64,000 bases of DNA from Steroidobacteraceae bacterium (GCA_019634895.1 JAHCAM010000007.1:1-64000), one strand, 5' to 3'. Numbered from the stretch's first letter, positions 30,664-39,751 are shown. Translations and numbers: made by a program. The notes: generated by a model not told the origin, from the sequence alone.

Positions 30664-30695
30664 GCCGCCGCCGGGGTGCTGATCCCGGCGGCGGC
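30664..30695 (+). terminator. Hairpin after the TonB receptor gene
   Basis: A perfect 12-base-pair stem (GCCGCCGCCGGG and its complement) with an eight-base loop starts 11 bases after the receptor stop. The following sequence is C-rich with only short T runs, so this is a likely but not ideal intrinsic terminator. Confidence 0.6.
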
Positions 30696-30787
30696 GTCCC
30701 CCTTCCCGCGCCGATTCCTGCAATTCCGCCGGGCGCCCGGCCGCACCGCGCTGTAATGAAACGCGCGGACGCGAGACTATTGGAGTC

Positions 30788-31288
30788 ATGCGGGAGCAGA
30801 ACCGTGAGCTGGAGCGGGTGCTGACCACCCACGCCGCGGCGCTGTCCCGGCTGGCGGCGAGCTACGAGTCGCGGCCGGCGCTCCGGGAGGAGCTCATGCA
30901 GGAGATCGCGTTCGCCGTGTGGCGTGCCCTGCCGTCGTTCCGCCACGAGTCATCGGAGAAGACTTTCGTGCTGAGGATCGCCACCAACCGGGCCCTGTCC
31001 CACCTCGCCGCGCGCGGCCCGGCGCCGCAGGACCTCGATGCGGCCGCCGAGATCGCAGACCCCATGCCGCGGCCCGACGAGCTGGCGGCGCGCCGGCAGG
31101 GCGCGGAACGCATCCGGCACGCGGTACGCGGCCTGCCGCTCACGCTGCGCCAGGTGATGGTGCTGGCGCTGGAAGGGCTCGACCACGGCGAAATCGCGCG
31201 CGCGCTCGGCATCTCGGAAGGCAACGTCGCGGTCCGGCTGCATCGCGGCAAGGCGCTGCTGAAATCCGCGCTCGGAGAACACGCATGA
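30788..31288 (+). CDS. Sigma-70 family (ECF-type) RNA polymerase sigma factor
   Basis: A 166-residue factor has region 2 (about 25-85, RPALREELMQEIAFAVWRALPSFRHESSEKTFVLRIATNRALSH) and region 4 (about 110-160, LPLTLRQVMVLALEGLDHGEIARALGISEGNVAVRLHRGKALL). There is no region 3, as in ECF sigma factors. The ATG follows TTGGAG. Its stop overlaps the start of the next gene (ATGA), and that gene encodes a membrane protein that may be its anti-sigma factor. TGTAAT (30752-30757) and GAGACT (30773-30778) upstream might be an autoregulated promoter, but this is weak. Confidence 0.9.
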   Translation: MREQNRELERVLTTHAAALSRLAASYESRPALREELMQEIAFAVWRALPSFRHESSEKTFVLRIATNRALSHLAARGPAPQDLDAAAEIADPMPRPDELAARRQGAERIRHAVRGLPLTLRQVMVLALEGLDHGEIARALGISEGNVAVRLHRGKALLKSALGEHA

Positions 31289-31863
31289 CTGACCAGGAAC
31301 TCGAGCGCTGGACCGCCGCATGGCGCGCCGGAACTCCCGTCGCCGATTTTCCGCTCAAGGCGCGGCGCGAACGACGCTGGCTGTTCGCCTGGATCGCCAT
31401 GGACTGGACCGCCGGCGTCGGGCTGGTCGCGTTCGCGGCCTGGCTGTGGATCGCCGACGGCAGCACGGTCATGCGCTTCACCGCCGCGGCGATCGTCGTG
31501 CTGACCGCCGCGGCGCTGGCGTTCACCACCTGGAACTGGCGCGGGAGCCTCGCCGAGGAGCAGGCCTCGACCCGCGAGTACCTGCAGCTGGCCGAGCGCA
31601 GGAGCCGCGCGCGGCTGCGCTACGTGCACTTCGGCTGGTGGGTGCTGGCTGCCGATCTCGTCGTCATCGCCGCCGCCCATGTGCTGCTGTACCTGGACGA
31701 GGGTGCGCGGCGCCTGCCGGGCATGATCGCCATGACGGCCGCCGCCATCGCCGCGGCAGCCGCGCTGCTCTGGTGGTGGCAGCGGCGCGAGCGCAGGCGG
31801 GCGCAGCGCCTCGCTGCGCTGCGCGAAGCCCTGACCGCGAATCCGGAGAATGGACATGACTGA
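31285..31863 (+). CDS. Membrane protein co-encoded with sigma factor (possible anti-sigma factor)
   Basis: A 192-residue protein has a polar N-terminus (MTDQELERWTAAWRAG) and about four hydrophobic segments (near 37-58, 62-82, 120-140 and 146-165), ending in an Arg-rich tail. A short polar N-terminal domain before membrane helices is typical of membrane anti-sigma factors. No zinc-binding HxxxCxxC motif is present. The start overlaps the sigma-factor stop, and its own stop overlaps the hydrolase start. The anti-sigma role is inferred from position. Confidence 0.75.
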   Translation: MTDQELERWTAAWRAGTPVADFPLKARRERRWLFAWIAMDWTAGVGLVAFAAWLWIADGSTVMRFTAAAIVVLTAAALAFTTWNWRGSLAEEQASTREYLQLAERRSRARLRYVHFGWWVLAADLVVIAAAHVLLYLDEGARRLPGMIAMTAAAIAAAAALLWWWQRRERRRAQRLAALREALTANPENGHD

Positions 31864-33337
31864 GCGATCGCACACCCGACTCGAATTGATCGCGGCCTTC
31901 CTGCTGGGCGGCCTGCTCTGCCCGGACTTCGCGCAGGCCGCCGGCATCGCGCTCGAGCCCTGCCGCATCGCCGACCAGCGCGGGCTGGTCTCGATCGGCG
32001 CCCGCTGCGGAAAGTTCACGGTGCCCGAGGACCCGGACGATCCGCAAGGCGCGAAGATCGAGCTTGCCGTGGCGGTTGTCCCTGCCGTCGCGACGCGGGC
32101 GAAGCCGGACCCGCTTTTCCTGCTCGCCGGCGGTCCGGGCCAGGGCGCGATCCAGGGCTATGCGCCCATCGTGCGCGCCTTCGAGGGCATCCGCCGCGAG
32201 CGCGACCTGGTGCTGGTGGACCAGCGCGGCACCGGCGGCTCGAACCGCCTCGACTGCGAGATGCCGGACGACGTGCTCGCCTCCGGCGAATTTCCGCCCG
32301 CGGAGCTGCGCCGGCTCGCGACCGAGTGTCTCGCACAGCTCCCCGGCCGGCCGCAGTTCTACACCACCAGCATCGCGGTGCGCGACCTCGATGCGGTGCG
32401 AGCCGCGCTGGGTTTCGAACGCATCAACCTGTTCAGCGGTTCCTACGGCACCCGCGTCGCGCAGCACTACGCGCGGCGCTACCCGGAGCGCACGCGCGCG
32501 ATCGTGCTCGATGCCGTCGTGCCGCCCGGGCAGGTGCTCGGTCCCGGCATCGCGATCGAGTCGCAGGCGGCGCTCGACCGCGTCTTCGCCCGCTGCCAGG
32601 CCGATCCCGCCTGCGACCAGCGCTTCCCCGGCCTCGCCGGCCAGTTCGCCGTGCTCGACGCGCGGCTGCGCCGCGGCCCGGCGGCCATTCCCTTCAACGA
32701 CCCGGTGGACGGTACCGCCACCGACCTCGAGGTCACGCGCGCGCACCTCGTCACGATGGCGCGCATGCTGAGTTACTCGGCGCGCGCGGCCTCGTTGCTG
32801 CCGCTGGTGGTTCACGAGGCGGCGACGCGCGGCAATTACGCGCCGCTCGCGGCCCAGGCGGAGATGCTCGGCGAGGACCTGGCCGGGATGATCGCCATGG
32901 GCATGCATCACTCGGTGGTCTGCGCCGAGGATGCGCCGCGCTTCGACGGCGCGGTGGACCGGGCGCAGCTGGCGCGCACCTTCATCGGCACGCAGATGCT
33001 GGACGGGATGGAGGCGATCTGCCAGGTCTGGCCGCGCGGCGCCGTGGACGCGGATTTCCACGAGCCGCTGCGCTCGCAGGTGCCGGCGCTGCTGCTGTCC
33101 GGCGAGTTCGACCCGGCGACGCCCGCGGCCTACGGCGCCGCGGCGGCGGCGGGATTCGACGACGCGCTGCACGTCGTGGTGCCCGGACAGGGCCATGGCC
33201 AGACGCGGCTGCCCTGCGTGCAGCGGCTGCTGCGCCGCTTCATCGACAGCGCAAGCCCTGCCGGGCTCGACACCGCCTGCGTGGAGGAGATCCGGCCGGC
33301 GCCATTCTTCCTTTCCTTCAGCGGGCCATCGCCATGA
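31856..33337 (+). CDS. Exported alpha/beta-hydrolase, tripeptidyl-peptidase-like
   Basis: A 493-residue protein has a signal peptide ending PDFAQA and an alpha/beta-hydrolase fold of the TAP-like/proline-iminopeptidase group. An oxyanion region (LFLLAGGPGQGA), the nucleophile Ser in FSGSYGTRVAQHYA, Asp in SGEFDPATPAAYG and His in PGQGHGQTRLPC are all visible. The ATG at 31856 is seven bases after GGAG; the ATG at 31850 lies too close to it. The start overlaps the preceding gene and the end overlaps the ABC ATPase gene (ATGA). A peptidase in a stress-sigma operon suggests an envelope role. Confidence 0.88.
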   Translation: MTERSHTRLELIAAFLLGGLLCPDFAQAAGIALEPCRIADQRGLVSIGARCGKFTVPEDPDDPQGAKIELAVAVVPAVATRAKPDPLFLLAGGPGQGAIQGYAPIVRAFEGIRRERDLVLVDQRGTGGSNRLDCEMPDDVLASGEFPPAELRRLATECLAQLPGRPQFYTTSIAVRDLDAVRAALGFERINLFSGSYGTRVAQHYARRYPERTRAIVLDAVVPPGQVLGPGIAIESQAALDRVFARCQADPACDQRFPGLAGQFAVLDARLRRGPAAIPFNDPVDGTATDLEVTRAHLVTMARMLSYSARAASLLPLVVHEAATRGNYAPLAAQAEMLGEDLAGMIAMGMHHSVVCAEDAPRFDGAVDRAQLARTFIGTQMLDGMEAICQVWPRGAVDADFHEPLRSQVPALLLSGEFDPATPAAYGAAAAAGFDDALHVVVPGQGHGQTRLPCVQRLLRRFIDSASPAGLDTACVEEIRPAPFFLSFSGPSP

Positions 33338-34065
33338 TCCGCGTCGAGAACCTCACGCGCTCCTTCGGCGCGGTCCGCGCGATCGATGGCGTCGGTTTCG
33401 AGGCGCAGGACGGGCGCATCACCGGGCTGCTCGGCCCCAATGGTGCGGGCAAGTCCACGACGCTGCGCATCCTCTACACCGTGCTGCGCCCCGACGCCGG
33501 CGTGGCACAGATCGACGGGATCGACGTCGCAGCGGACCCCCTCGCGACGCGGCGCGCGATCGGCGTGCTGCCGCACGCCGCCGGCATCTACCCGCAGCTC
33601 ACCGGGCGGGAGAACATCGCCTACTTCGGCGAGTTGCACGGCCTCGGCGGACCGCGCCTGACCGGACGCATCGAGGAACTCGTTGCGGAACTCGAGATGG
33701 AGGGCTACGCGCACCGCCGCGCCCGGGGCTACTCGCAGGGCGAGCGGGTCAAGGTCGCGCTTGCCCGGGCGCTGGTACACGCACCCAGGAACCTGCTGCT
33801 CGACGAGCCCACGAACGGCCTCGACGTCATGGCGACGCGGGCGTTGCGCGCGCTCATCCTGAAGCTCAAGGCGGCGGGGCACTGCGTGCTTTTCTCGAGC
33901 CACGTCATGCAGGAGGTCGCCGCGCTCTGCGACGACATCGTCATCATCGACCATGGCCGAGTGGTCGCCTCCGGCACCCCGAAGACGCTGCTGGCGCAGT
34001 TCGGCGCCGCCACGCTGGAAGACGCCTTCGTCGCCGCGATCGGCGACGCCAGGGGGCTCGAATGA
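33334..34065 (+). CDS. NatA-like ABC exporter ATPase
   Basis: This 243-residue ATPase has Walker A (GPNGAGKST), a signature region that reads YSQGERVKVALARAL rather than LSGGQ, Walker B (NLLLDEPTNGLD) and switch His (FSSHVMQE). It resembles NatA of the Na+ or drug-type ABC-2 exporters. It shares start-stop overlaps with the genes on both sides, so it forms a unit with the permease that follows. A much longer upstream reading is a shadow of the hydrolase gene. Confidence 0.92.
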   Translation: MIRVENLTRSFGAVRAIDGVGFEAQDGRITGLLGPNGAGKSTTLRILYTVLRPDAGVAQIDGIDVAADPLATRRAIGVLPHAAGIYPQLTGRENIAYFGELHGLGGPRLTGRIEELVAELEMEGYAHRRARGYSQGERVKVALARALVHAPRNLLLDEPTNGLDVMATRALRALILKLKAAGHCVLFSSHVMQEVAALCDDIVIIDHGRVVASGTPKTLLAQFGAATLEDAFVAAIGDARGLE

Positions 34066-35246
34066 GCGCCGTCATGCGGATCGTGATGCTGAAGGAGCTT
34101 CGCGAGAGCCTGCGCGACCGTCGCACGCTGCTGACGAGCCTGGTGCTGGGGCCGGTGTTCGCGCCGCTGTTCTTCATCCTGGTGCTGAAGCTCGCGCTCG
34201 CGCGCTCCGTCGCCGTGCAGGACGAGGCGGTGCCGGTGACCGTCGCGAACGCCGCCGCCGCGCCGAACTTCGTGCAGGCGCTGCGCGAATCGGGGCTCAC
34301 CGTCACGCTGCGCGACGGCGACGACGCCGGGATCCGCAGCTGGATCAGCGGCAGCGACGGCCTCGTGGTGCTGCGCGTACCCGGGGACTTCGGCGACCGC
34401 TTCAGCAGCGGCGAGCCCGCGGTCATCCTGCTGTATGCGGACGGCGCCAACGCGCAGGCGGAGCGCTACGCGGCGCGCGTGCAGCAGGCCATCGCCTCAT
34501 ACGCCGCCACGATCGCCGGCCTGCGGCTGCAGGCGCGCGGCATCTCGCCGGCCGTGGTTCAGCCGATCGTCGTGGATTCGGTGGACGTGTCCACGCCCTC
34601 CGCACGCGCGACGCTGCTGCTCGGCATGCTGAGCTACGTGATCCTCGTGGTCACGCTGCTGGGCGGGCTCTACCTCGCCATCGACGCCACGGCGGGTGAG
34701 CGCGAGCGCGGTTCGCTGGAGGCGCTGCTGACCGTGCCCGCGACGCGCGAGCAGCTGATCCGCGGGAAGATCGCGGCCTCTGCCGCCATGATGTCGGCGG
34801 CGCTCGCGCTGGTGACGATTGCCACCGCGGTTGCGCTGCGGCAGGTGCCGCTCGAGACCTTCGGCATGTCGGCGAACTTCGGCCCGGACGTCGCCTGGCG
34901 CGTGTTCCTGGCGGTGCTGCCGTTCGCGCTCGTGGGCGCCTCCCTGCTGACGGTCGTGGCCTCGTTCACCAGGAGCTACAAGGAAGCGCAGTCCTGGCTC
35001 GGCGTGGTGATGCTGGTGCCGACCGTGCCGATCGCGATCGCCGGGGTCCTCGACCTGCAGCCCCAGGCGCCGCTGATGCTGGTGCCGTCGCTGTCGCAGC
35101 ACTTCGTGATCCAGTCGCTGATGCGCGGCGACCCGCTGCCCGCGGCCTGGATCGCGCTTTCCGTCGCCGGCACGCTGGCGCTCGGGCTGCTGCTGGCCTG
35201 GGTTGCGGGAAACCTGTATCGACGGGAGGCCATCCTCGGCGGATAA
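34062..35246 (+). CDS. NatB-like ABC-2 permease
   Basis: A 394-residue ABC-2 permease has an N-terminal helix (about 24-44), a large extracytoplasmic domain (about 45-180) and five C-terminal helices (about 185-390). The segment DATAGERERGSLEALLTVPATREQLIRGKI is diagnostic of NatB/ABC-2 permeases. It closes the five-gene operon begun by the sigma factor. The exported substrate is unknown; Na+ or an antibiotic are the family precedents. Confidence 0.92.
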   Translation: MSAVMRIVMLKELRESLRDRRTLLTSLVLGPVFAPLFFILVLKLALARSVAVQDEAVPVTVANAAAAPNFVQALRESGLTVTLRDGDDAGIRSWISGSDGLVVLRVPGDFGDRFSSGEPAVILLYADGANAQAERYAARVQQAIASYAATIAGLRLQARGISPAVVQPIVVDSVDVSTPSARATLLLGMLSYVILVVTLLGGLYLAIDATAGERERGSLEALLTVPATREQLIRGKIAASAAMMSAALALVTIATAVALRQVPLETFGMSANFGPDVAWRVFLAVLPFALVGASLLTVVASFTRSYKEAQSWLGVVMLVPTVPIAIAGVLDLQPQAPLMLVPSLSQHFVIQSLMRGDPLPAAWIALSVAGTLALGLLLAWVAGNLYRREAILGG

Positions 35247-35284
35247 TCGGGAACCGCGGCGCAGGGCGCCGGCTCCAAGCCCAC

Positions 35285-35785
35285 ATGACCCGTCATACCG
35301 CCCGGCTTTCACTGTTTGCGCTGCTGCTGGCAGCGCCCGCGGCGCTCGCCCAGCTCACGACCGTGCCGATGAAGGGCGTCGGCAACGAGTGGGTCAAGCA
35401 GCTCGACCTCAAGGGCCGCATGGACTGGGAGTGGATCGAGACCTACCCGGATCGCGTGTACTTCGCCACCCGCCACGATTCGGAGCGCAACGGCGACGTC
35501 GTCACGATGTGGACCCGCATCGAGTACAAGTTCGAGCAGAGCCCGGCGCGGCACAAGAGCGTCGTCAGCCGGGACGACTGGGACTGCAGGCAGCGCAGGC
35601 GCTCGACCAGGGGGCTCGTCTTCTACGAGTGGAACAATCTCGAGGACAACGACCCGGAGCGTTCCACCAACCTGCTGCGCAGCTGGGAGCAGATCGAGAA
35701 GGGCACGATCGGCGAGACGCTGCTCAACTTCGCCTGCGGCATCCAGACGATGCAGCAGGTGATCATTCCGGAGGGGAAAGGGTAA
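35285..35785 (+). CDS. Exported protein with surface-adhesin E-like domain
   Basis: A 166-residue protein has a signal peptide (LFALLLAAPAALAQ). A mature domain resembles the small adhesin-E-like proteins: YFATRHDSERNGDVVTMWTRIEYKF, a Cys in DDWDCRQRRRST and a second in NFACG that could form a disulphide. Function is unknown. It lies 38 bases after the exporter operon on the same strand and may or may not belong to it. The family match is by pattern and not certain. Confidence 0.65.
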   Translation: MTRHTARLSLFALLLAAPAALAQLTTVPMKGVGNEWVKQLDLKGRMDWEWIETYPDRVYFATRHDSERNGDVVTMWTRIEYKFEQSPARHKSVVSRDDWDCRQRRRSTRGLVFYEWNNLEDNDPERSTNLLRSWEQIEKGTIGETLLNFACGIQTMQQVIIPEGKG

Positions 35786-35791
35786 CCGCGG

Positions 35792-36886
35792 TCAGCCGCC
35801 GGCCTTGATCGACACCGCCGCGGTCGACCTGGCCTCCACCGTCGTGCCGGCCTGGATCTCGACGTTCTTGCCTTTGGAGAGCAGGCCCCAGCCCGTGAAC
35901 ATGCCGGTCACGCTGATGCCGCGCGTGTCCTCGCCTTCCTTGGCCTGCGACTCGTAGTGCAGCGGGACGGTCTGGCCGTCCACCGCGGTGGTCGAGTCCA
36001 CCTCGATCCTGATCGAACCGCCGGAACCCCCGAGGCTGGCGGCGTCCACTTCGCCGACGTGCGCCACCACCGGCGTGCCCTTCTTGATGAGCACGGCGTC
36101 GTCGAGGACCACGTCCTGCGCGATGCTCGCCTTGATCTTCTGGCCCTTCTCCGCCTTCTTGCTGGTGACCTTCTCCTCGATCGTCACCAGCACCCCGGAA
36201 CCCGAAGGCAGCGTGAAACTGCCGCTGCGCGCCGCCAGCGCCGCGGTCGCCGACGCCGGGTCGGCCATGAAGCGCAGGCGCGCCACCAGCGACGTCGTGG
36301 TCGGCAGCGGCGCGCCCGTGGGCGCGAATGCCGCTGCGCTGCCGCCGGCCGCGTCGAACGCATCGACCACCGCATCCAGCAGCCGGCCAAGCGCCCCGTC
36401 GGCTCCACCGAGTTCCGCGGCATCGCCACCGTGGGACACCACGGCGGCGAGCGCGCCCTGCCCGAGCGGCGCGCAGATGGCCTGGATCTGCGCGCCCGCC
36501 TCGAAGTCGGTCTCGTCGGTCGCCTGTGCGTGCCAGCGCGCGCTCGCCCAGGCGGGACGGTCGAACAGCGACATGCCGCTGCGCTTGCCGAGCCGCGCGA
36601 GCATGCCGTCGCAGGATTGGCCGGCCGGCGCGAGCGCAAGCGCCACGCGCAGCTCGGGCATGCCCGGCGCATCCCGCACTAGCAGGTCGGCTGCGCCGGA
36701 GTCGTCCCGCAGGGAATCCGCCGTCCAGCTGCCCGCTTCCGCGGGCAACGACAGCGGCACGGCGGATACCGGCAGCACCAAAGGCTCCGGTCCGGAGGAG
36801 GCTGGATCGGCGGGCGGCGCCTCTTCCTGCGCCCCGGCGGCGAAAGCCGTCAGCGCGCTGACGACGAGGACCGGTAACAGTCGCAT
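35792..36886 (-). CDS. Exported protein of unknown function
   Basis: A 364-residue protein has a signal peptide (LLPVLVVSALTAFAAGAQ) followed by an acidic, Pro/Ala-rich linker. A middle part has Cys residues (GQSCDGM, IQAICAP). A C-terminal beta-rich domain contains VLVTIEEKVTSKKAEKGQKIKASIAQDVVLDDAVLIKKGTPV, with a SAF- or FlgA-like rhythm. I do not recognise the family. It lies 23 bases after the beta-propeller gene on the same strand, so the pair probably shares an operon. Confidence 0.7.
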   Translation of the reverse strand: MRLLPVLVVSALTAFAAGAQEEAPPADPASSGPEPLVLPVSAVPLSLPAEAGSWTADSLRDDSGAADLLVRDAPGMPELRVALALAPAGQSCDGMLARLGKRSGMSLFDRPAWASARWHAQATDETDFEAGAQIQAICAPLGQGALAAVVSHGGDAAELGGADGALGRLLDAVVDAFDAAGGSAAAFAPTGAPLPTTTSLVARLRFMADPASATAALAARSGSFTLPSGSGVLVTIEEKVTSKKAEKGQKIKASIAQDVVLDDAVLIKKGTPVVAHVGEVDAASLGGSGGSIRIEVDSTTAVDGQTVPLHYESQAKEGEDTRGISVTGMFTGWGLLSKGKNVEIQAGTTVEARSTAAVSIKAGG

Positions 36887-36909
36887 GTAGATGCTCCTTT
36901 GCGCGGCGC

Positions 36910-38343
36910 TCAGGTCGGGCGCCGGAAAATGCGGATCGTCTCCGCATCGTAGGTGGCGATGTTCGGGCCAAGCAGCAGCAGGTCGAAGATCAGGCCTTTC
37001 GCATCGATCGAGGCAACGAGCCGGCCGGTGCCGGCGTCAACGACCGTGATCAGCTCCGCACCACCGACATTCCTGGCCTGCCGGTCCACGTTCCCGAGCA
37101 TCAGCAGCGCCTTGTTGATCCTGTACTCGCCCCGAGCCGAGGAACTCAGGTAGACGTACTGGTCGTCAGCCGCCAGGCAGTTGCCGTAGGCGATGCGCGT
37201 GGCGATGTCGTCGCTGTCGGAGCCCCCGAGGATTGCCAGCAGCGCGGCCTCGGCGACCTGCGCGCCCTTTGAACGCTGGTAGAAGCGCACGCCGCGCAGC
37301 TGCGAGAACGTCAGCGCGCCGTCCCTGGCCGCGGTGTCGTTCGACCATAGCTCCCTGACCTTCTTGCCCTTGACCTCGTACGCACTGAGGCGGAAGTTGC
37401 TCGCGGCAAACAGCCGGTCGCCGCGCACCGCGAGACTGGCGATGCCGCTGTCCTGGTCGTGGCGGTCGTTCCAGACCTGCTCGCCGTCCGTGTCGCCGAC
37501 AAAGATGCGGGTGATGTTGTTGATCCCGCTGCCGCGCGAGTTGATGCTGTTGCCGAAGGCGATCCTGTCGCCCCAGACCACCGGTCCCGCGGTGATGTTG
37601 TTGAACGGCGACATGAGCCCGTGGTGGGACTTGCGCCAGTTCTCCTTGCCGGTGGCCGCGTCCACCCGCGAGAGTTCGCTGGTGAAGGCGACATAGTAGG
37701 AGTCGTTGGCGAAGACCGGCGCGTTGCGGGTCGCGCCCTTGAAGATCCAGTGGCCGGCAAGGAAGCCGGGGAAGGTCTTGGCCCGGCTCACCTGTGCTCC
37801 GGCAATACGGTCGAACAACGCAAGCGTCACGCCGTCGCTGACTGCAATCGTGGCGCCCGCGATGCCCGGCGGCGCCACGCGGTATTCCGTTTCCAGCTGC
37901 GCGGTCCACAGCACCGCTCCGCGCCGGCCCTTGTCGAGCAGCCCGACCACCGCGCCCTGGAACTCCGGCACTTCGGCCAGATCCCCCTTGATGAAACGCG
38001 CGGCCGCGCCCGGCTCGCCGCCCGTGACCGTTTGCGCGACGAACGCGACGCCGCTGCCGTCCACCGCGATCAGGCGCACGTCGGCGCGCGGCAGGCGCGC
38101 CGCCCATTGCGGCTTTCCGTCCGCGCTGATCGCGGCGACGCCTTCCTCGCCGGCGACGTAGAACACGCCGCCGTTCTCGGCGGCGTGCGTCAGGTGTCCG
38201 ATGCGCAGGACCTTCGCGTCGACGGTGGCGACGATGTCGGGGTCGGTGATCGGGCCGTGCTGGAGCTTTTCGGCCAATGCGGCGCCGGCGGCCAGCGTCA
38301 AGGCCGCGAGCATCGCTCCCCGTGTTATGCGATGCATCCCCAT
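36910..38343 (-). CDS. Exported PQQ-like beta-propeller protein
   Basis: A protein of about 477 residues has a signal peptide (MLAALTLAAGAALAEK). Repeated beta-propeller blades include GGVFYVAGEEGVAAISADGKPQWAARL, DSYYVAFTSELSRVDAATGKENWRK and DRLFAASNFRLSAYEVKGKKV. This fold acts in protein-protein interaction or, in dehydrogenases, in cofactor binding; catalytic residues of quinoprotein dehydrogenases were not identified. The start is uncertain among ATGs at 38379, 38343 and 38337; 38343 gives a compact signal peptide. It pairs with the exported protein at 35792-36886. Confidence 0.8.
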   Translation of the reverse strand: MGMHRITRGAMLAALTLAAGAALAEKLQHGPITDPDIVATVDAKVLRIGHLTHAAENGGVFYVAGEEGVAAISADGKPQWAARLPRADVRLIAVDGSGVAFVAQTVTGGEPGAAARFIKGDLAEVPEFQGAVVGLLDKGRRGAVLWTAQLETEYRVAPPGIAGATIAVSDGVTLALFDRIAGAQVSRAKTFPGFLAGHWIFKGATRNAPVFANDSYYVAFTSELSRVDAATGKENWRKSHHGLMSPFNNITAGPVVWGDRIAFGNSINSRGSGINNITRIFVGDTDGEQVWNDRHDQDSGIASLAVRGDRLFAASNFRLSAYEVKGKKVRELWSNDTAARDGALTFSQLRGVRFYQRSKGAQVAEAALLAILGGSDSDDIATRIAYGNCLAADDQYVYLSSSARGEYRINKALLMLGNVDRQARNVGGAELITVVDAGTGRLVASIDAKGLIFDLLLLGPNIATYDAETIRIFRRPT

Positions 38344-38471
38344 GCGTGCGCGGCGCAAGGCTGCGCCTGCCCGAGTCATGCTGTCAAGCGGCGCCGCCTT
38401 GCCGTACGCACGGAACCGGCAGCATCGGGCGCCGGTCGAAGCACCACCCTTCGCGGCACGGAGTGCCTCTT

Positions 38472-39050
38472 ATGTTGCGTACCACGACCCTGGTTGGACT
38501 GTGTCTATCCGCCGGACTGTCGCAGGCCGCCGACAACGGCGTCTACGCCGGCGCCGGTATCCTGCAGAGCCAGTACGGCCTGTCGAACCCGGGCGATCTC
38601 GAGCCGTTCGACGACGAGGACAGCGGCTACAAGCTGATCCTCGGCTTCCGTCCGTTCGACAGCTTCGGCGTCGAACTCAACTACGCGGACCACGGCGAGG
38701 CGACGGTGCCGTCCGGCATCGTCTGTATCCAGCTCATCAACGCCCCCTGCCCTGACGAGACCGGTCTCGAGGCGAAGACGCTGTCGGCCTTTGCGGTCGG
38801 CTACCTGGATTTCCCGCTCATCGACCTGTTCGCGAAGGTCGGCGCCACCGCGTGGGAGTTCAAGGGCAGATCGACGCCCGCGTTCCCGGCGTTCTCGATC
38901 GACGAGGACGGCACCGAGTTCGCCTGGGGCGCCGGCGTCCAGGCGCACTTCGGCAGCCTCGGCCTGCGGCTGGAATACGAGCGGCTCAACATCATCGAGG
39001 ACGAGAAGCTCGGGACGGTGTCGCTGTCCTTCATCTACACCTTCCTGTGA
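38472..39050 (+). CDS. Small outer-membrane beta-barrel (opacity/OmpA-like porin)
   Basis: A 192-residue protein has a signal peptide (LVGLCLSAGLSQAAD) and an eight-strand barrel pattern. YAGAGILQSQYGLS and ending VSLSFIYTFL with a terminal aromatic-Leu strand are typical. Loop residues include Cys in VCIQLINAPCPDE, possibly a disulphide. The ATG follows GGAG at about eight bases. Upstream in-frame readings lie over the divergent propeller gene's 5' end. Function is likely structural. Confidence 0.86.
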   Translation: MLRTTTLVGLCLSAGLSQAADNGVYAGAGILQSQYGLSNPGDLEPFDDEDSGYKLILGFRPFDSFGVELNYADHGEATVPSGIVCIQLINAPCPDETGLEAKTLSAFAVGYLDFPLIDLFAKVGATAWEFKGRSTPAFPAFSIDEDGTEFAWGAGVQAHFGSLGLRLEYERLNIIEDEKLGTVSLSFIYTFL

Positions 39051-39062
39051 CCGGCAAGCGGG

Positions 39063-39695
39063 TCAGGACCACTCGGTCAGGCCCTCGCGCTGGTACAGGA
39101 CCTTGAAGGGCGGGCGTAACTTCATCCGCGCCACGTACTCCGCGATCGAGCGCCACTCGGTCGCAGGCTGCGGCATGTTGCGCGACCAGCGCATCAGCAT
39201 CGTGGCCAGGAAGTCCGCCGCGCTGACGCGGTCGCCGAGCAGGTAGGGCCCTTCCGCCGCGATGCGCGCCTCGATGCGGTCGAAGCAGGCCTCGATGCGC
39301 GAGCGCGCGGCGGACTTGACCGCTTCCGGATCCACGCCGGCCACCTGCCGGTCCGGGTAGAACCACTCGCGGAACGAGGCCTGCAGCGTGTTCGAGAGGT
39401 GGAACATCCAGGTCATGTACAGGCCGCGGCGCGGGCTGCCGGGCGGCGGCGCAAAGCCGAACTCGTGGTGCCGTTCGGCGAGCAGCATCAGCAGCGCCGC
39501 GCTCTCGTGCAGCGGCTCGCCGTCCACGATCAGCGTCGGCACGAGGCCGTTCGGGTTCAGCTTGAGGTACTCGGGCTTGCGGTGGTCGCCGGCCTCCAGG
39601 TCGAGTTTCTTCAGCTCGTGCGGCACGCCGAGCTCGATGAGCATCCAGTGCACGCAGAGGCTTGCGGCGCCCGGAGCCCAGTAGAGGGTGTACAT
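39063..39695 (-). CDS. Glutathione S-transferase family protein
   Basis: This 210-residue cytosolic protein has an N-terminal thioredoxin-fold domain (YTLYWAPGAASLCVHWMLIELGVPHELKKLDL, cis-Pro region GLVPTLIVDG, glutathione gamma-Glu contact PLHESAALLMLLAE) and an all-helical C-terminal domain with LLGDRVSAADFLATMLMRW. The ATG at 39695 follows CGAGGAATCC; an ATG eight codons upstream was rejected. It is convergent with the beta-barrel gene. The substrate is unknown. Confidence 0.91.
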   Translation of the reverse strand: MYTLYWAPGAASLCVHWMLIELGVPHELKKLDLEAGDHRKPEYLKLNPNGLVPTLIVDGEPLHESAALLMLLAERHHEFGFAPPPGSPRRGLYMTWMFHLSNTLQASFREWFYPDRQVAGVDPEAVKSAARSRIEACFDRIEARIAAEGPYLLGDRVSAADFLATMLMRWSRNMPQPATEWRSIAEYVARMKLRPPFKVLYQREGLTEWS

Positions 39696-39751
39696 GGATT
39701 CCTCGCTCCGTTGATGCAAACTAGGGGGAACAGGGTCCCTGGGGGCTCATT

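Noticed and set aside
28062..30746. Upstream extension of mnmG to a 1469-residue reading frame
   Set aside because: The extension lies antisense to the TonB receptor, has low-complexity composition, and the family N-terminus [12 protein letters not shown] begins at 28061.
31664..33196. A 510-codon minus-strand frame over the alpha/beta hydrolase gene
   Set aside because: No domain is visible and the opposite strand encodes a complete hydrolase with signal peptide and catalytic triad.
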